Source: JBEBBU01 sp041158225 (GTDB taxonomy: Bacteria; Pseudomonadota; Gammaproteobacteria; Methylococcales; Methylococcaceae). From it: 5,644 nt of DNA. The notes beneath the pieces were generated by a model. That model did no database searches. It had not been told where the DNA came from and worked only from the letters and a program-made list of their open reading frames with translations. Of the stretch, positions 1-5,644 are shown one piece after another. Within the stretch, counting starts at the first letter, position 1, and each line of letters opens with the position of its first letter. The position numbers and the translations under genes are program-made. The DNA lies in assembly GCA_041158225.1 (NCBI GenBank), contig JBEBBU010000110.1, forward strand, positions 1 through 5,644. The letters run 5' to 3'.

Positions 1-119
1 ATAATCCTGGGGTACACCCAGCCCCTTGAAATACAGGGTGGCGAGATTGGTCTGGGCTTCCACCTGATCTCTGGCTGCAAGTTCAGCAAAGATGGTTCTG
101 GCACGCGGATAATCCTGGG
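1..119 (-). repeat. Sel1 repeat periodicity with 11-nt direct repeat
   Basis: The plus-strand 11-mer ATAATCCTGGG occurs at 1-11 and again at 109-119, exactly 108 nt apart. On the coding strand both copies encode Gln-Asp-Tyr in the same frame. A spacing of 36 codons equals the usual Sel1 repeat length, so this marks one complete repeat unit of the secreted protein. Apart from this short stretch the two units have diverged. Confidence 0.6.
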
Positions 120-282
120 CCTGAGCCGCCTTGATGCCAGCTTCAAGCGACATCTCTGGTGTATCGGCAATTACTGACTTGATGGCATCCGTGGTCACGG
201 TTACGGTTTCCGCCATCAGTACGGCAGGCAGCCAGAAGACAGGCAGTAGCATTAGCCAGCGTTGCCATGCACGATGCGCCAT
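1..282 (-). CDS. Secreted Sel1-repeat protein, N-terminal part (3' end outside window)
   Basis: The 94 visible codons start at an ATG 4 nt after the metallopeptidase stop and run open to the window edge. Residues 1-24 form a classical signal peptide: a basic stretch (His3, Arg4, Arg8), a hydrophobic core rich in Leu and Trp, and a likely cleavage after VLMA, giving a mature start at Glu25. A linker follows. From about residue 47 the pattern is that of Sel1/TPR-like helical repeats, with AQTNLATLYFKGLGVPQDY (76-94) matching the Sel1 consensus closely. The protein should be exported to the periplasm or outer membrane and act as a protein-interaction scaffold; the partner is unknown. No strong ribosome-binding site precedes the ATG, so translation may be coupled to the upstream gene. 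Repeat number and any C-terminal domain cannot be seen. Confidence 0.85.
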   Translation of the reverse strand, partial: MAHRAWQRWLMLLPVFWLPAVLMAETVTVTTDAIKSVIADTPEMSLEAGIKAAQAQDYPRARTIFAELAARDQVEAQTNLATLYFKGLGVPQDY

Positions 283-286
283 AAGA

Positions 287-1018
287 TCAGTTGTACTCGA
301 AACGCTGGATCAGGGCAGGACCGTGCTGTTTCAGCCAGTGACGCTGCGCCTGCCAGTCAGGCAGATGCTCGCCCACCAGTGCCCAGAACCCGGCGGAATG
401 ATTACGGTGGCGGATGTGACACAGTTCATGTACAAGCACATACTCCAGTACGCTGAGAGGGCAGAAAGCGAGCAGCCAGTTGAGATTGATATCGTTCATG
501 GGGCCACAACTGCCCCAGCGGGTGCGCATACGCTTGATTCGCAGATAGCGTGGCTCGAGCTGCGCCCTGACAGCGTGCTGCAGGATCATGGCCTGTAGCC
601 GCGGCTCCAGCGCAGTACTGACCCATCGGTACAGCCCATGGCGTAGCAGAGGCTCTGCCTGCGCCTCGCTCACGGCACTGCCCAAACGGATATGTAGTTC
701 ATCCGACTGACGGCGTACCGTGACGCGCTGCCCAGATCCCTGCTCAACCCTCAGTACCAGCGACTCATCACCAAACGGAATCAGGCTGCCGCTGACCAGC
801 GGCATGATGGCCTCACGCTGCCTGCCTGATGCCGTCCTGAGCGCAAACTCCTGCTGCTTGCGCAATACCCAGTCCTGATGCTCACGCAGAAAGGGATAAA
901 CCGAACTTTCCGGCAGGGTTGCCGGTACGATCACTGCAATACCCCCCGGGCCAACCTGTATGCGTAACCTGCGCGCCCGGCTGCTACGCCGTACCGTGAA
1001 GACAAAGGGCAAGTCCAC
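287..1018 (-). CDS. YgjP-type zinc metallopeptidase domain protein (formerly DUF45, M48-like)
   Basis: A 243-residue soluble protein with no signal peptide or membrane segment. The N-terminal half (about 5-115) is a beta-rich region with RRSSRARRLRI, common in this family. The C-terminal half is the YgjP-like domain: RTRWGSC (165-171), INLNW (177-181) and the zinc motif HELCH (197-201), with a third ligand probably at His207 in RNHS, then FWALVGEHLPDW (211-222). The catalytic Glu198 is present, so the enzyme should be active. The biological substrate of the family is poorly known and none can be assigned here. The start is non-ATG: GTG at 1018, or TTG at 1012, which lies seven bases after an AGGT and may fit better. 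The gene begins 13 nt after the lpxB stop, probably in the same transcript, but no functional link to lipid A is established. Confidence 0.88.
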   Translation of the reverse strand: MDLPFVFTVRRSSRARRLRIQVGPGGIAVIVPATLPESSVYPFLREHQDWVLRKQQEFALRTASGRQREAIMPLVSGSLIPFGDESLVLRVEQGSGQRVTVRRQSDELHIRLGSAVSEAQAEPLLRHGLYRWVSTALEPRLQAMILQHAVRAQLEPRYLRIKRMRTRWGSCGPMNDINLNWLLAFCPLSVLEYVLVHELCHIRHRNHSAGFWALVGEHLPDWQAQRHWLKQHGPALIQRFEYN

Positions 1019-1031
1019 GACCTGATATGCC

Positions 1032-2228
1032 TCAGGTATTCAGCATGTCGAGCGCCACCTGCGCCAGCGGTGATCCCTGCCGCGCAGACTCAAGCTCCAG
1101 GGAGGATGCCACCGCAGCCAGCGCCTGACGCTGTCCTGCGGCATAGGCCTTATCCGTCACCAGACGTTCTGTTTCTTCAGCCAGCAAACGGCCATTGGCC
1201 TCATGCTGGATCAGTTCCCTGACCACGGTCTTGCCTGCCAGGATATTGGGTAAGCCAATCCAGGGTATGGTCACCAGTCTGCGCGCCAGCCAGTAACTGA
1301 CACTGGCCAGCCGGTAACAGATCACCATGGGCACCTGCAACAGGGCCAGTTCCAGCGTGGCGGTACCGGATGAGGTCATGACGGCATCACAGGCATGCAG
1401 CGCCGCATAACGTTCTTCCCTGACCCTGATAAACGACAGGGGGCAGCCATCCAGATAAACCTGAAGATCGGCATCACTCACCGACGATGCCTGTACCAGC
1501 ACAAAGCGCATATCAGGGTGGCGCGCTGCCAGTTCGACAGCCGCCTCCAGCATGCACGGCAGAAGACGGCTGATTTCGTTACTGCGACTCCCTGGCAAAA
1601 GCCCCACCACGGGGGTATCCACTGACACGCCCCAGGCTGCACGCTGTTCAGCCACACTCCGCTCCGGCCTGACCTTGCCAGCCAGTGGATGCCCCACAAA
1701 GGTCGCAGGAATACCATGATCCTGATAGAACTTCAGTTCAAACGGAAAAATCACGGCCATATGGTCAATGGCCTTGCCATAGGATTTAACGCGCCCGGAA
1801 CGCCAGGCCCACACCTGAGGGCTGACATAGAACAGCACCCGGATACCCAGCGCCTTGGCTGCCCTGGCCAGTCTGAAGTTGAACTCCTTGTAATCCACGC
1901 AGATCAGGAGATCAGGCTTTTCATCCACCAGCAGGCGTTTCATCTGCTGCAGGGCCTGACGGATGGCGCCATAGTGCCTGATGATCTCACCCAGACCGAT
2001 GACGCCGAGACCACTGGCATCCACACGGATATCAATACCCGCCTGGCGCATGGCCTCGCCGCCCATACCGAGGGCATACAGATCCGGCCGCTGCTGCTGC
2101 ATGATGCGCCACAACTGTGCCGCATGCTGGTCACCCGAAGCTTCACCGGCGACCAGCATGACCTTGAGTGCTGGCTTAGCCCCTGACGGCGCGGTGGATG
2201 ACATCGCTGATGCGCTGGATGCTGTCAT
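1032..2228 (-). CDS. lpxB: LpxB: lipid-A-disaccharide synthase
   Basis: LpxB is a GT19-family glycosyltransferase at the inner face of the cytoplasmic membrane. It joins a UDP-diacylated sugar to lipid X, forming the beta-1,6 lipid A disaccharide. Of 398 residues, the conserved core begins at LVAGEASGD (25-33), then VDYKEFN (111-117), YVSPQVWAWR (134-143), VGHPL (178-182), LLPGSRSNEI (210-219), TSSGTATLEL (285-294) and LPNILAGK (326-333), all in the usual order. E. coli LpxB is 382 residues; the extra length is at the N-terminus. The start is uncertain: the ATG at 2228 follows an in-frame stop almost at once and has only a weak upstream GAG. The ATG at 2204 would also keep the whole core. The first choice overlaps gnnB by 53 nt, the second by 29. 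In this context it would act on sugars carrying an amide at position 3. Confidence 0.95.
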   Translation of the reverse strand: MTASSASAMSSTAPSGAKPALKVMLVAGEASGDQHAAQLWRIMQQQRPDLYALGMGGEAMRQAGIDIRVDASGLGVIGLGEIIRHYGAIRQALQQMKRLLVDEKPDLLICVDYKEFNFRLARAAKALGIRVLFYVSPQVWAWRSGRVKSYGKAIDHMAVIFPFELKFYQDHGIPATFVGHPLAGKVRPERSVAEQRAAWGVSVDTPVVGLLPGSRSNEISRLLPCMLEAAVELAARHPDMRFVLVQASSVSDADLQVYLDGCPLSFIRVREERYAALHACDAVMTSSGTATLELALLQVPMVICYRLASVSYWLARRLVTIPWIGLPNILAGKTVVRELIQHEANGRLLAEETERLVTDKAYAAGQRQALAAVASSLELESARQGSPLAQVALDMLNT

Positions 2229-3273
2229 CGCTCAATTCAGGATAGATGGGAAGCGACAGACAGCGCTGGGCAATCTGCTCGGTGACTGGCAGGTGGACAT
2301 CCCGGCAGGCTTCCTTATAAACATTCTGCTGATGCAGCGGTACAGGATAATAAATGGCACAGGCAATTTTTTCTGCCTGCAGCGCCTGCTGGATCGCGTC
2401 GCGATGATCGGTCAGCAGCGTGTACTGGTGATAGACATGACGGCCAAGTCCATCCTCGAAGGGTGGCGTCACCACATCAGCCAGCAGTTCTGAATAACGG
2501 TGAGCCACACGGCGCCTTTCGTTATTGAACTGCTCAATATGGCGCAGTTTCACCCGCAGGATCACAGCCTGCAGTTCATCCAGACGGCTGTTATAACCAA
2601 TGACATCATGGTAGTAGCGCACCTTGGATCCATGATTCCTGAGCATGCGGATCTGTTCGGCAACCTCATCATCCTGGGTGACGACCAGTCCGCCATCACC
2701 GTAAGCGCCGAGATTCTTGCTGGGGAAGAAACTGTAGCCAGCACTGATGCCGAGACTGCCGGTCTGATGACCGTCAATGGTAGCCCCAAAGGATTGGGCG
2801 CAGTCTTCGATGATTTTCAGCTGGTGCTGGCTGGCGATCCCTTGCAGTGCCGCCATATCGCAGGGCTGGCCAAAAAGATGGACCGGCATGATGGCGCGGG
2901 TTTTGGGTGTAATGGCCGCTTCTACCTTGAGCGGATCCAGATTGAAGGTTCTGGGATCAACATCGACGAATACCGGTGTTGCGCCAATATAGGAAATGGC
3001 TTCCGCTGTAGCGATAAAGGTAAAGGCGCTGGTGATGATCTCGTCACCCGCCTTGAGTCCCGAGGCCAGCAGCGCCAGGTGCAGGGCATCGGTACCCGAA
3101 GCAACGCCAATGGCATGCCTGACACCCAGATACTCAGCGGTCTCACGCTCGAAAGCCTGCACATTGGGCCCCAGTACGAATGCCGTCTGTTCCAGTGCCT
3201 CAAGCAGTCCACGATCAATATCTTCCTTGATGGCGTGATACTGGGTCTTGAGGTCAACCATAGGGATCATCAT
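2176..3273 (-). CDS. gnnB: GnnB: PLP-dependent UDP-3-keto-GlcNAc aminotransferase (DegT/DnrJ/EryC1 family)
   Basis: The protein is predicted to transfer an amino group, from L-glutamate in the characterised A. ferrooxidans enzyme, to the 3-keto sugar made by GnnA, giving UDP-GlcNAc3N. It has 365 residues, normal for sugar aminotransferases of this family. Visible motifs: MVDLKTQY near the N-terminus, the cofactor-phosphate loop GVASGTDALHLAL (56-68), Asp157 and Gln160 in EDCAQSFGA, and the Schiff-base lysine Lys186 in FFPSKNLGAYGDGG. The substrate-side motif is GYNSRLDELQA (226-236). The fold and chemistry are certain from these residues. The exact sugar is inferred from the lpxA-gnnA-gnnB-lpxB order; WbpE/WlbC-type enzymes of O-antigen pathways look similar. 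The gene starts 4 nt after the gnnA stop, and its final codons overlap the lpxB start region, so all four are likely made together. Confidence 0.87.
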   Translation of the reverse strand: MMIPMVDLKTQYHAIKEDIDRGLLEALEQTAFVLGPNVQAFERETAEYLGVRHAIGVASGTDALHLALLASGLKAGDEIITSAFTFIATAEAISYIGATPVFVDVDPRTFNLDPLKVEAAITPKTRAIMPVHLFGQPCDMAALQGIASQHQLKIIEDCAQSFGATIDGHQTGSLGISAGYSFFPSKNLGAYGDGGLVVTQDDEVAEQIRMLRNHGSKVRYYHDVIGYNSRLDELQAVILRVKLRHIEQFNNERRRVAHRYSELLADVVTPPFEDGLGRHVYHQYTLLTDHRDAIQQALQAEKIACAIYYPVPLHQQNVYKEACRDVHLPVTEQIAQRCLSLPIYPELSDDSIQRISDVIHRAVRG

Positions 3274-3277
3274 GCGT

Positions 3278-4228
3278 TCAGCTCCTGTCTGCAGTAAGTA
3301 ATTCGGTAATGGCTTCCGCCGTAGCCAGTGCGCGTCTGCCGGCCCAGCCATCGACCAGTGGCTTGCGCTGCTCACGGATACAGGTGACAAAGTGCCTGAT
3401 TTCCTCCAGCAGGGCATCACCGTTCTCGAATACGGATTCTTCGCTGATGATCTCGGGAATGCCAGGGAACATCTCGCCTTCACCCTTGCGGTGTCTGGCC
3501 AGGGTACGCGACTGGAAATCTACCGAAATATAGGCATTCGGCATGAACATGCGCATCTTGCGCTCAACCTTGAGGCTGACGCGGCTGGCAGTGACATTGG
3601 CTACACAACCGTTCCGGAACTCAAGCCGGGCATTGGCAATATCAACATCCTGGGTCAGTACCCGCACGCCCTTGGCATCAATGCGCTCCAGATCCGCACC
3701 GACGATGTCCAGAATGATATCGATGTCATGAATCATGAGATCCAGCACCACGCTGACATCATTGGCCCGAGGCTTGAAGGGGGCCAGGCGATGGGACTCA
3801 ATGAACAGGGGCGTCTGCCCGGGTTCAAGATTGAGTCCGAGGATGGCGGCATTGAAGCGTTCCAGATGCCCAACCATCAGCGTACAGTTTTTGTACTCCG
3901 CCAGCGCAATCAGTTCATCAGCCTCTTCTACCGTCACGGTGATCGGCTTTTCCACCAGCACATGGACACCTGCAGCCAGGCAGTCACGCGCCACCTCAAA
4001 ATGCAGGCTGGTCGGTACGACGATGCTGACGGCATCAACGCTATCCAGAATGGCACGATAGTCAGTATAAAATGGCACACCAAGGCGTCCACCGACTTCA
4101 GCAGCAGCCTCAGCATTCTGGTCAACCACAGCCACGAGTTCACACTCGCTCAGGGCTGCATATTTTTCAGCATGAAACTTACCCAGATAGCCCACACCAA
4201 TCACGGCGCAGCGCAGTGGTCTAATCAT
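3278..4228 (-). CDS. gnnA: GnnA: NAD-dependent UDP-GlcNAc 3-dehydrogenase (Gfo/Idh/MocA family)
   Basis: The protein is predicted to oxidise the 3-hydroxyl of UDP-GlcNAc to a ketone, the substrate for GnnB. It has 316 residues from the ATG at 4228. The N-terminal Rossmann fold shows GVGYLG (11-16), an acidic Asp36 at the end of the second strand consistent with NAD binding, and the family EKP motif (93-95). The C-terminal alpha/beta domain carries GHLERFN (120-126) and DLMIHDID (163-170), where His167 is the likely catalytic histidine of this family. Family membership is clear from these motifs. The specific substrate is inferred from position: it lies between lpxA and lpxB and is followed by a matching aminotransferase, the arrangement described for A. 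ferrooxidans. An alternative is a WbpB/WlbA-type dehydrogenase for UDP-GlcNAc uronic acid in O-antigen synthesis, less likely here because no other O-antigen gene is present. Its start overlaps the lpxA end by 8 nt, implying translational coupling. Confidence 0.87.
   Translation of the reverse strand: MIRPLRCAVIGVGYLGKFHAEKYAALSECELVAVVDQNAEAAAEVGGRLGVPFYTDYRAILDSVDAVSIVVPTSLHFEVARDCLAAGVHVLVEKPITVTVEEADELIALAEYKNCTLMVGHLERFNAAILGLNLEPGQTPLFIESHRLAPFKPRANDVSVVLDLMIHDIDIILDIVGADLERIDAKGVRVLTQDVDIANARLEFRNGCVANVTASRVSLKVERKMRMFMPNAYISVDFQSRTLARHRKGEGEMFPGIPEIISEESVFENGDALLEEIRHFVTCIREQRKPLVDGWAGRRALATAEAITELLTADRS
3282..3286 (-). promoter_or_regulatory. Shine-Dalgarno site of gnnB
   Basis: The minus strand reads AGGAG, eight bases before the first of two consecutive ATG codons (3271-3273 and 3268-3270). 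It lies within the last codons of gnnA. It favours the start at 3273 and argues against the frame's upstream extension to 3483, which runs inside gnnA and has no family resemblance. Confidence 0.7.
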
Positions 4229-5009
4229 TGTTATCACCCGTTGCAAGTTCGAAAAAGCCCAGATAGCCCCCACGCCGGCTGCCAGCTGCCAGCCAGGTGC
4301 GCAGATAATCCATTTCTGCCGTGTCAGGGAGACCTTCCAGCGACTCGCGGCGTCTCAGCGCACGGAATGCTGATGATACCGCACGCAGACTTTCAGGCGT
4401 GACCCCTCCGCGCCGCATGCCAACCAGATTCAGCCGGTAGTGTCTGCCGGGACGCCCTCCCACCATGGTAAAGGGCAGGACATCGCGGTTGATCCCGGCC
4501 AGGCCCTGCAGCATGGCAAAACTGCCGATACGGCAGAACTGATGCACCATCACGCCCCCGCCAAGGAAGATCCTGTCACCAAGATGGCAATGCCCTCCCA
4601 GCGTGGCACCATTGGCAAAGATGTTATGGTCACCAATCTGGCAGTCATGTGCAATATGCGCATTGTTCATGATGTAGTTGCCATGACCGATCACGGTTGC
4701 CTGTCCCGGCTGGGTGGCGCGATGGAGCGTAGCCCCTTCGCGGAATACATTACCATCACCAATATCCAGCCAGGTTTCGGTAGCCGCCTTGAATCCCAGA
4801 TCCTGCGGCAGATCACCCAGGACGGCATGAGGGTGCACCCGGTTACCGCTGCCCATGCGGACACCACTGCGTATCACCGCATGCGCATCAATCACACAGC
4901 CCGGCCCGATACTCACGCCTGCCTCTATCACGGCAAATGGACCGACCACCACATCATCAGCCAGACAGGCCTCAGGCGCAACCCAGGCAGATGGATGAAC
5001 ATGACTCAT
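4221..5009 (-). CDS. lpxA: LpxA: acyl-ACP--UDP-sugar acyltransferase, first step of lipid A synthesis
   Basis: This cytoplasmic homotrimeric enzyme transfers a 3-hydroxyacyl chain from acyl carrier protein to the sugar 3-position. The 262 residues equal the E. coli length. Residues 1-185 are hexapeptide repeats of the left-handed beta-helix, followed by a short helical C-terminal domain. By hand alignment, with a constant offset of four from E. coli LpxA, the catalytic His125 is His121 in NAHIAHDC; His122, His144 and His160 match His118, His140 and His156 (VHQF). Gln73-Asp74 are Gln69-Asp70, Asn198 is Asn194 and Arg204 is Arg200. Gly169 sits at the E. coli Gly173 'hydrocarbon ruler' position, which leaves room for a long acyl chain. 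E. coli Lys76 is replaced by Gly72. With gnnA and gnnB directly downstream, the acceptor is probably UDP-GlcNAc3N, giving an amide bond; this is inferred from context. Neither fabZ nor lpxD is adjacent within the window. Confidence 0.95.
   Translation of the reverse strand: MSHVHPSAWVAPEACLADDVVVGPFAVIEAGVSIGPGCVIDAHAVIRSGVRMGSGNRVHPHAVLGDLPQDLGFKAATETWLDIGDGNVFREGATLHRATQPGQATVIGHGNYIMNNAHIAHDCQIGDHNIFANGATLGGHCHLGDRIFLGGGVMVHQFCRIGSFAMLQGLAGINRDVLPFTMVGGRPGRHYRLNLVGMRRGGVTPESLRAVSSAFRALRRRESLEGLPDTAEMDYLRTWLAAGSRRGGYLGFFELATGDNND
4234..4239 (-). promoter_or_regulatory. Probable Shine-Dalgarno site of gnnA
   Basis: The minus strand reads GGGTGA, five bases before the ATG at 4228 and inside the end of lpxA. 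It is a moderate match. It supports the start at 4228 rather than the more upstream in-frame ATG at 4273, which would add 15 residues unlike the family before the Rossmann fold. Confidence 0.45.
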
Positions 5010-5015
5010 GAAAAA

Positions 5016-5021
5016 CTCCTT
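5016..5021 (-). promoter_or_regulatory. Shine-Dalgarno site of lpxA
   Basis: The minus strand reads AAGGAG, six bases before the lpxA ATG at 5009. It sits in the 12-nt gap straight after the xerD stop codon. It is the strongest ribosome-binding site in the window and fixes the lpxA start. Confidence 0.8.
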
Positions 5022-5644
5022 TCAGGCACGGGGATGATGCTGCGCATGCAGATCCTTGAGACGCTGGCGCGCAACATGGGTATAAATCTGGGTACTCGAC
5101 AGATCACTATGACCCAGCAGCAGTTGCACGACACGCAGGTCAGCACCGTGATTCAGCAGATGGGTAGCAAAAGCATGCCGGAGTGTATGCGGTGACAACG
5201 GCGAAGTGATGCCTGTCGTCAGGGCATAGCGCTTTATCAGTTGCCAGAACGCCTGGCGCGTCATGGCCGATCCAAGACGACTCACAAAAAAGTAGGGACT
5301 GCCACGTCCATCCAGTATGGCAAGGCGTCCGTCATGGAGGTAACGCTGCATCCAGTCCTGGGCAACTTCCCCTACTGGCACCAGTCTTTCCTTGCTGCCC
5401 TTGCCAAGAATGCGCAATACACCATGACGGTGATTGATCTGGTCAAGCTGCAACTGCGTCAACTCGCTGACTCTCAGTCCGCTGGCATAAAGGACTTCCA
5501 GCATGCAGCGATCCCTCTGCCCCATGGGCGTACTGGTATCCGGCCCTTCCAGAAGACGCTCGACCTGCGATTCGCTGAGACTGTAGGGAAGAGGCCGTCC
5601 GATATGCGGCGGCTGGATACGCTGGGTGGGATCCGAGGCTATAT
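5022..5644 (-). CDS. xerD: Tyrosine recombinase XerD, C-terminal catalytic part (5' end outside window)
   Basis: XerD acts with XerC at the dif site to resolve chromosome dimers before cell division. About 207 codons are visible; the frame stays open to the window edge, so the internal ATG at 5525 is not the start. E. coli XerD is 298 residues, so roughly the N-terminal core-binding domain is missing. The tyrosine-recombinase catalytic set is complete: Arg in GLRVSEL (codon 5472-5474), Lys in GKGSKER (5400-5402), His and Arg in HTLRH (5187-5189 and 5178-5180), His in LLLGHSDL (5109-5111) and the nucleophile Tyr in TQIYTH (5082-5084). The end, LHAQHHPRA, is the typical XerD tail and separates it from XerC and from phage or integron integrases. 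The stop (TGA) lies 12 nt before lpxA, so the two may be co-transcribed. I see no sign of decay. Confidence 0.95.
   Translation of the reverse strand, partial: IASDPTQRIQPPHIGRPLPYSLSESQVERLLEGPDTSTPMGQRDRCMLEVLYASGLRVSELTQLQLDQINHRHGVLRILGKGSKERLVPVGEVAQDWMQRYLHDGRLAILDGRGSPYFFVSRLGSAMTRQAFWQLIKRYALTTGITSPLSPHTLRHAFATHLLNHGADLRVVQLLLGHSDLSSTQIYTHVARQRLKDLHAQHHPRA

Noticed and set aside
131..598. 155-codon plus-strand open frame over the Sel1 gene start and the peptidase gene end
   Set aside because: It is antisense to the signal peptide and the HELCH region; no motif supports it.
1981..2493. Plus-strand open frames opposite lpxB and gnnB (1689-2186, 1981-2493)
   Set aside because: Both are antisense to conserved LpxB and GnnB residues and show no domain features.
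2500..3297. 265-codon plus-strand open frame opposite gnnB
   Set aside because: It mirrors the codon pattern of gnnB and resembles no family I recognise; treated as a shadow.
3274..3483. Upstream extension of the gnnB frame to 3483
   Set aside because: The added 70 residues lie inside gnnA and do not resemble the aminotransferase family. A good ribosome-binding site precedes the ATG at 3273.
3392..4402. 336-codon plus-strand open frame opposite gnnA and the end of lpxA
   Set aside because: It is antisense to genes with full catalytic motifs, has no recognisable domain, and spans two real genes. Long opposite-strand open frames are common in coding DNA of this composition.
4440..5195. 251-codon plus-strand open frame opposite lpxA and the end of xerD
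   Set aside because: It crosses two well-supported genes on the other strand, and its His/Met-rich composition is that of an antisense reading of hexapeptide-repeat codons.
5022..5525. Treating the ATG at 5525 as the start of a short recombinase
   Set aside because: The frame continues to the window edge with XerD-like residues (LPYSLSESQVERLL), so the gene is cut by the window rather than truncated.
1..5644. A wholly novel system, mobile element or defence island
   Set aside because: XerD is the housekeeping chromosomal type, no inverted repeats or transposase are seen, and the unusual part of the window matches a lipid A variant already described.

Overview
The window is a compact, single-direction gene block from a Gram-negative bacterium. 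All supported genes lie on the minus strand, so in transcription order they run from position 5644 down to position 1: xerD (3' part only), lpxA, gnnA, gnnB, lpxB, a YgjP-type metallopeptidase, and the 5' part of a secreted Sel1-repeat protein. The lipid A genes and the typical proteobacterial XerD C-terminus point to Pseudomonadota. The order lpxA-gnnA-gnnB-lpxB is the one described for Acidithiobacillus ferrooxidans, so an Acidithiobacillia or related gammaproteobacterial source is a reasonable guess, but the sequence alone does not prove the genus.

Layout: 5022-5644 holds the catalytic domain of the XerD recombinase. After a 12-nt gap with a strong Shine-Dalgarno sequence comes lpxA (4221-5009). 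gnnA (3278-4228) overlaps the lpxA end by 8 nt, gnnB (2176-3273) follows 4 nt after gnnA, and lpxB (1032-2228) overlaps the gnnB end by up to 53 nt. A zinc-peptidase gene (287-1018) follows 13 nt later, and a signal-peptide-bearing Sel1 protein starts 4 nt after that (ATG at 282) and runs off the window edge at position 1. No gap exceeds 13 nt, there is no gene-free stretch to describe, and I saw no terminator, RNA gene, mobile element or CRISPR. Any promoter for the block is probably upstream of position 5644 or inside xerD.

How the genes work together: GnnA (NAD-dependent 3-oxidation) and GnnB (PLP-dependent transamination) are predicted to turn UDP-GlcNAc into its 3-amino analogue, UDP-GlcNAc3N. 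LpxA would then place a 3-hydroxyacyl chain on the new amine, and LpxB would later join two acylated sugars into the disaccharide. The predicted product is lipid A with amide-linked rather than ester-linked acyl chains at the sugar 3-positions. This is the main biological message of the window. It is a known but uncommon lipid A variant rather than a wholly new system. The two genes after lpxB have no established link to lipid A.
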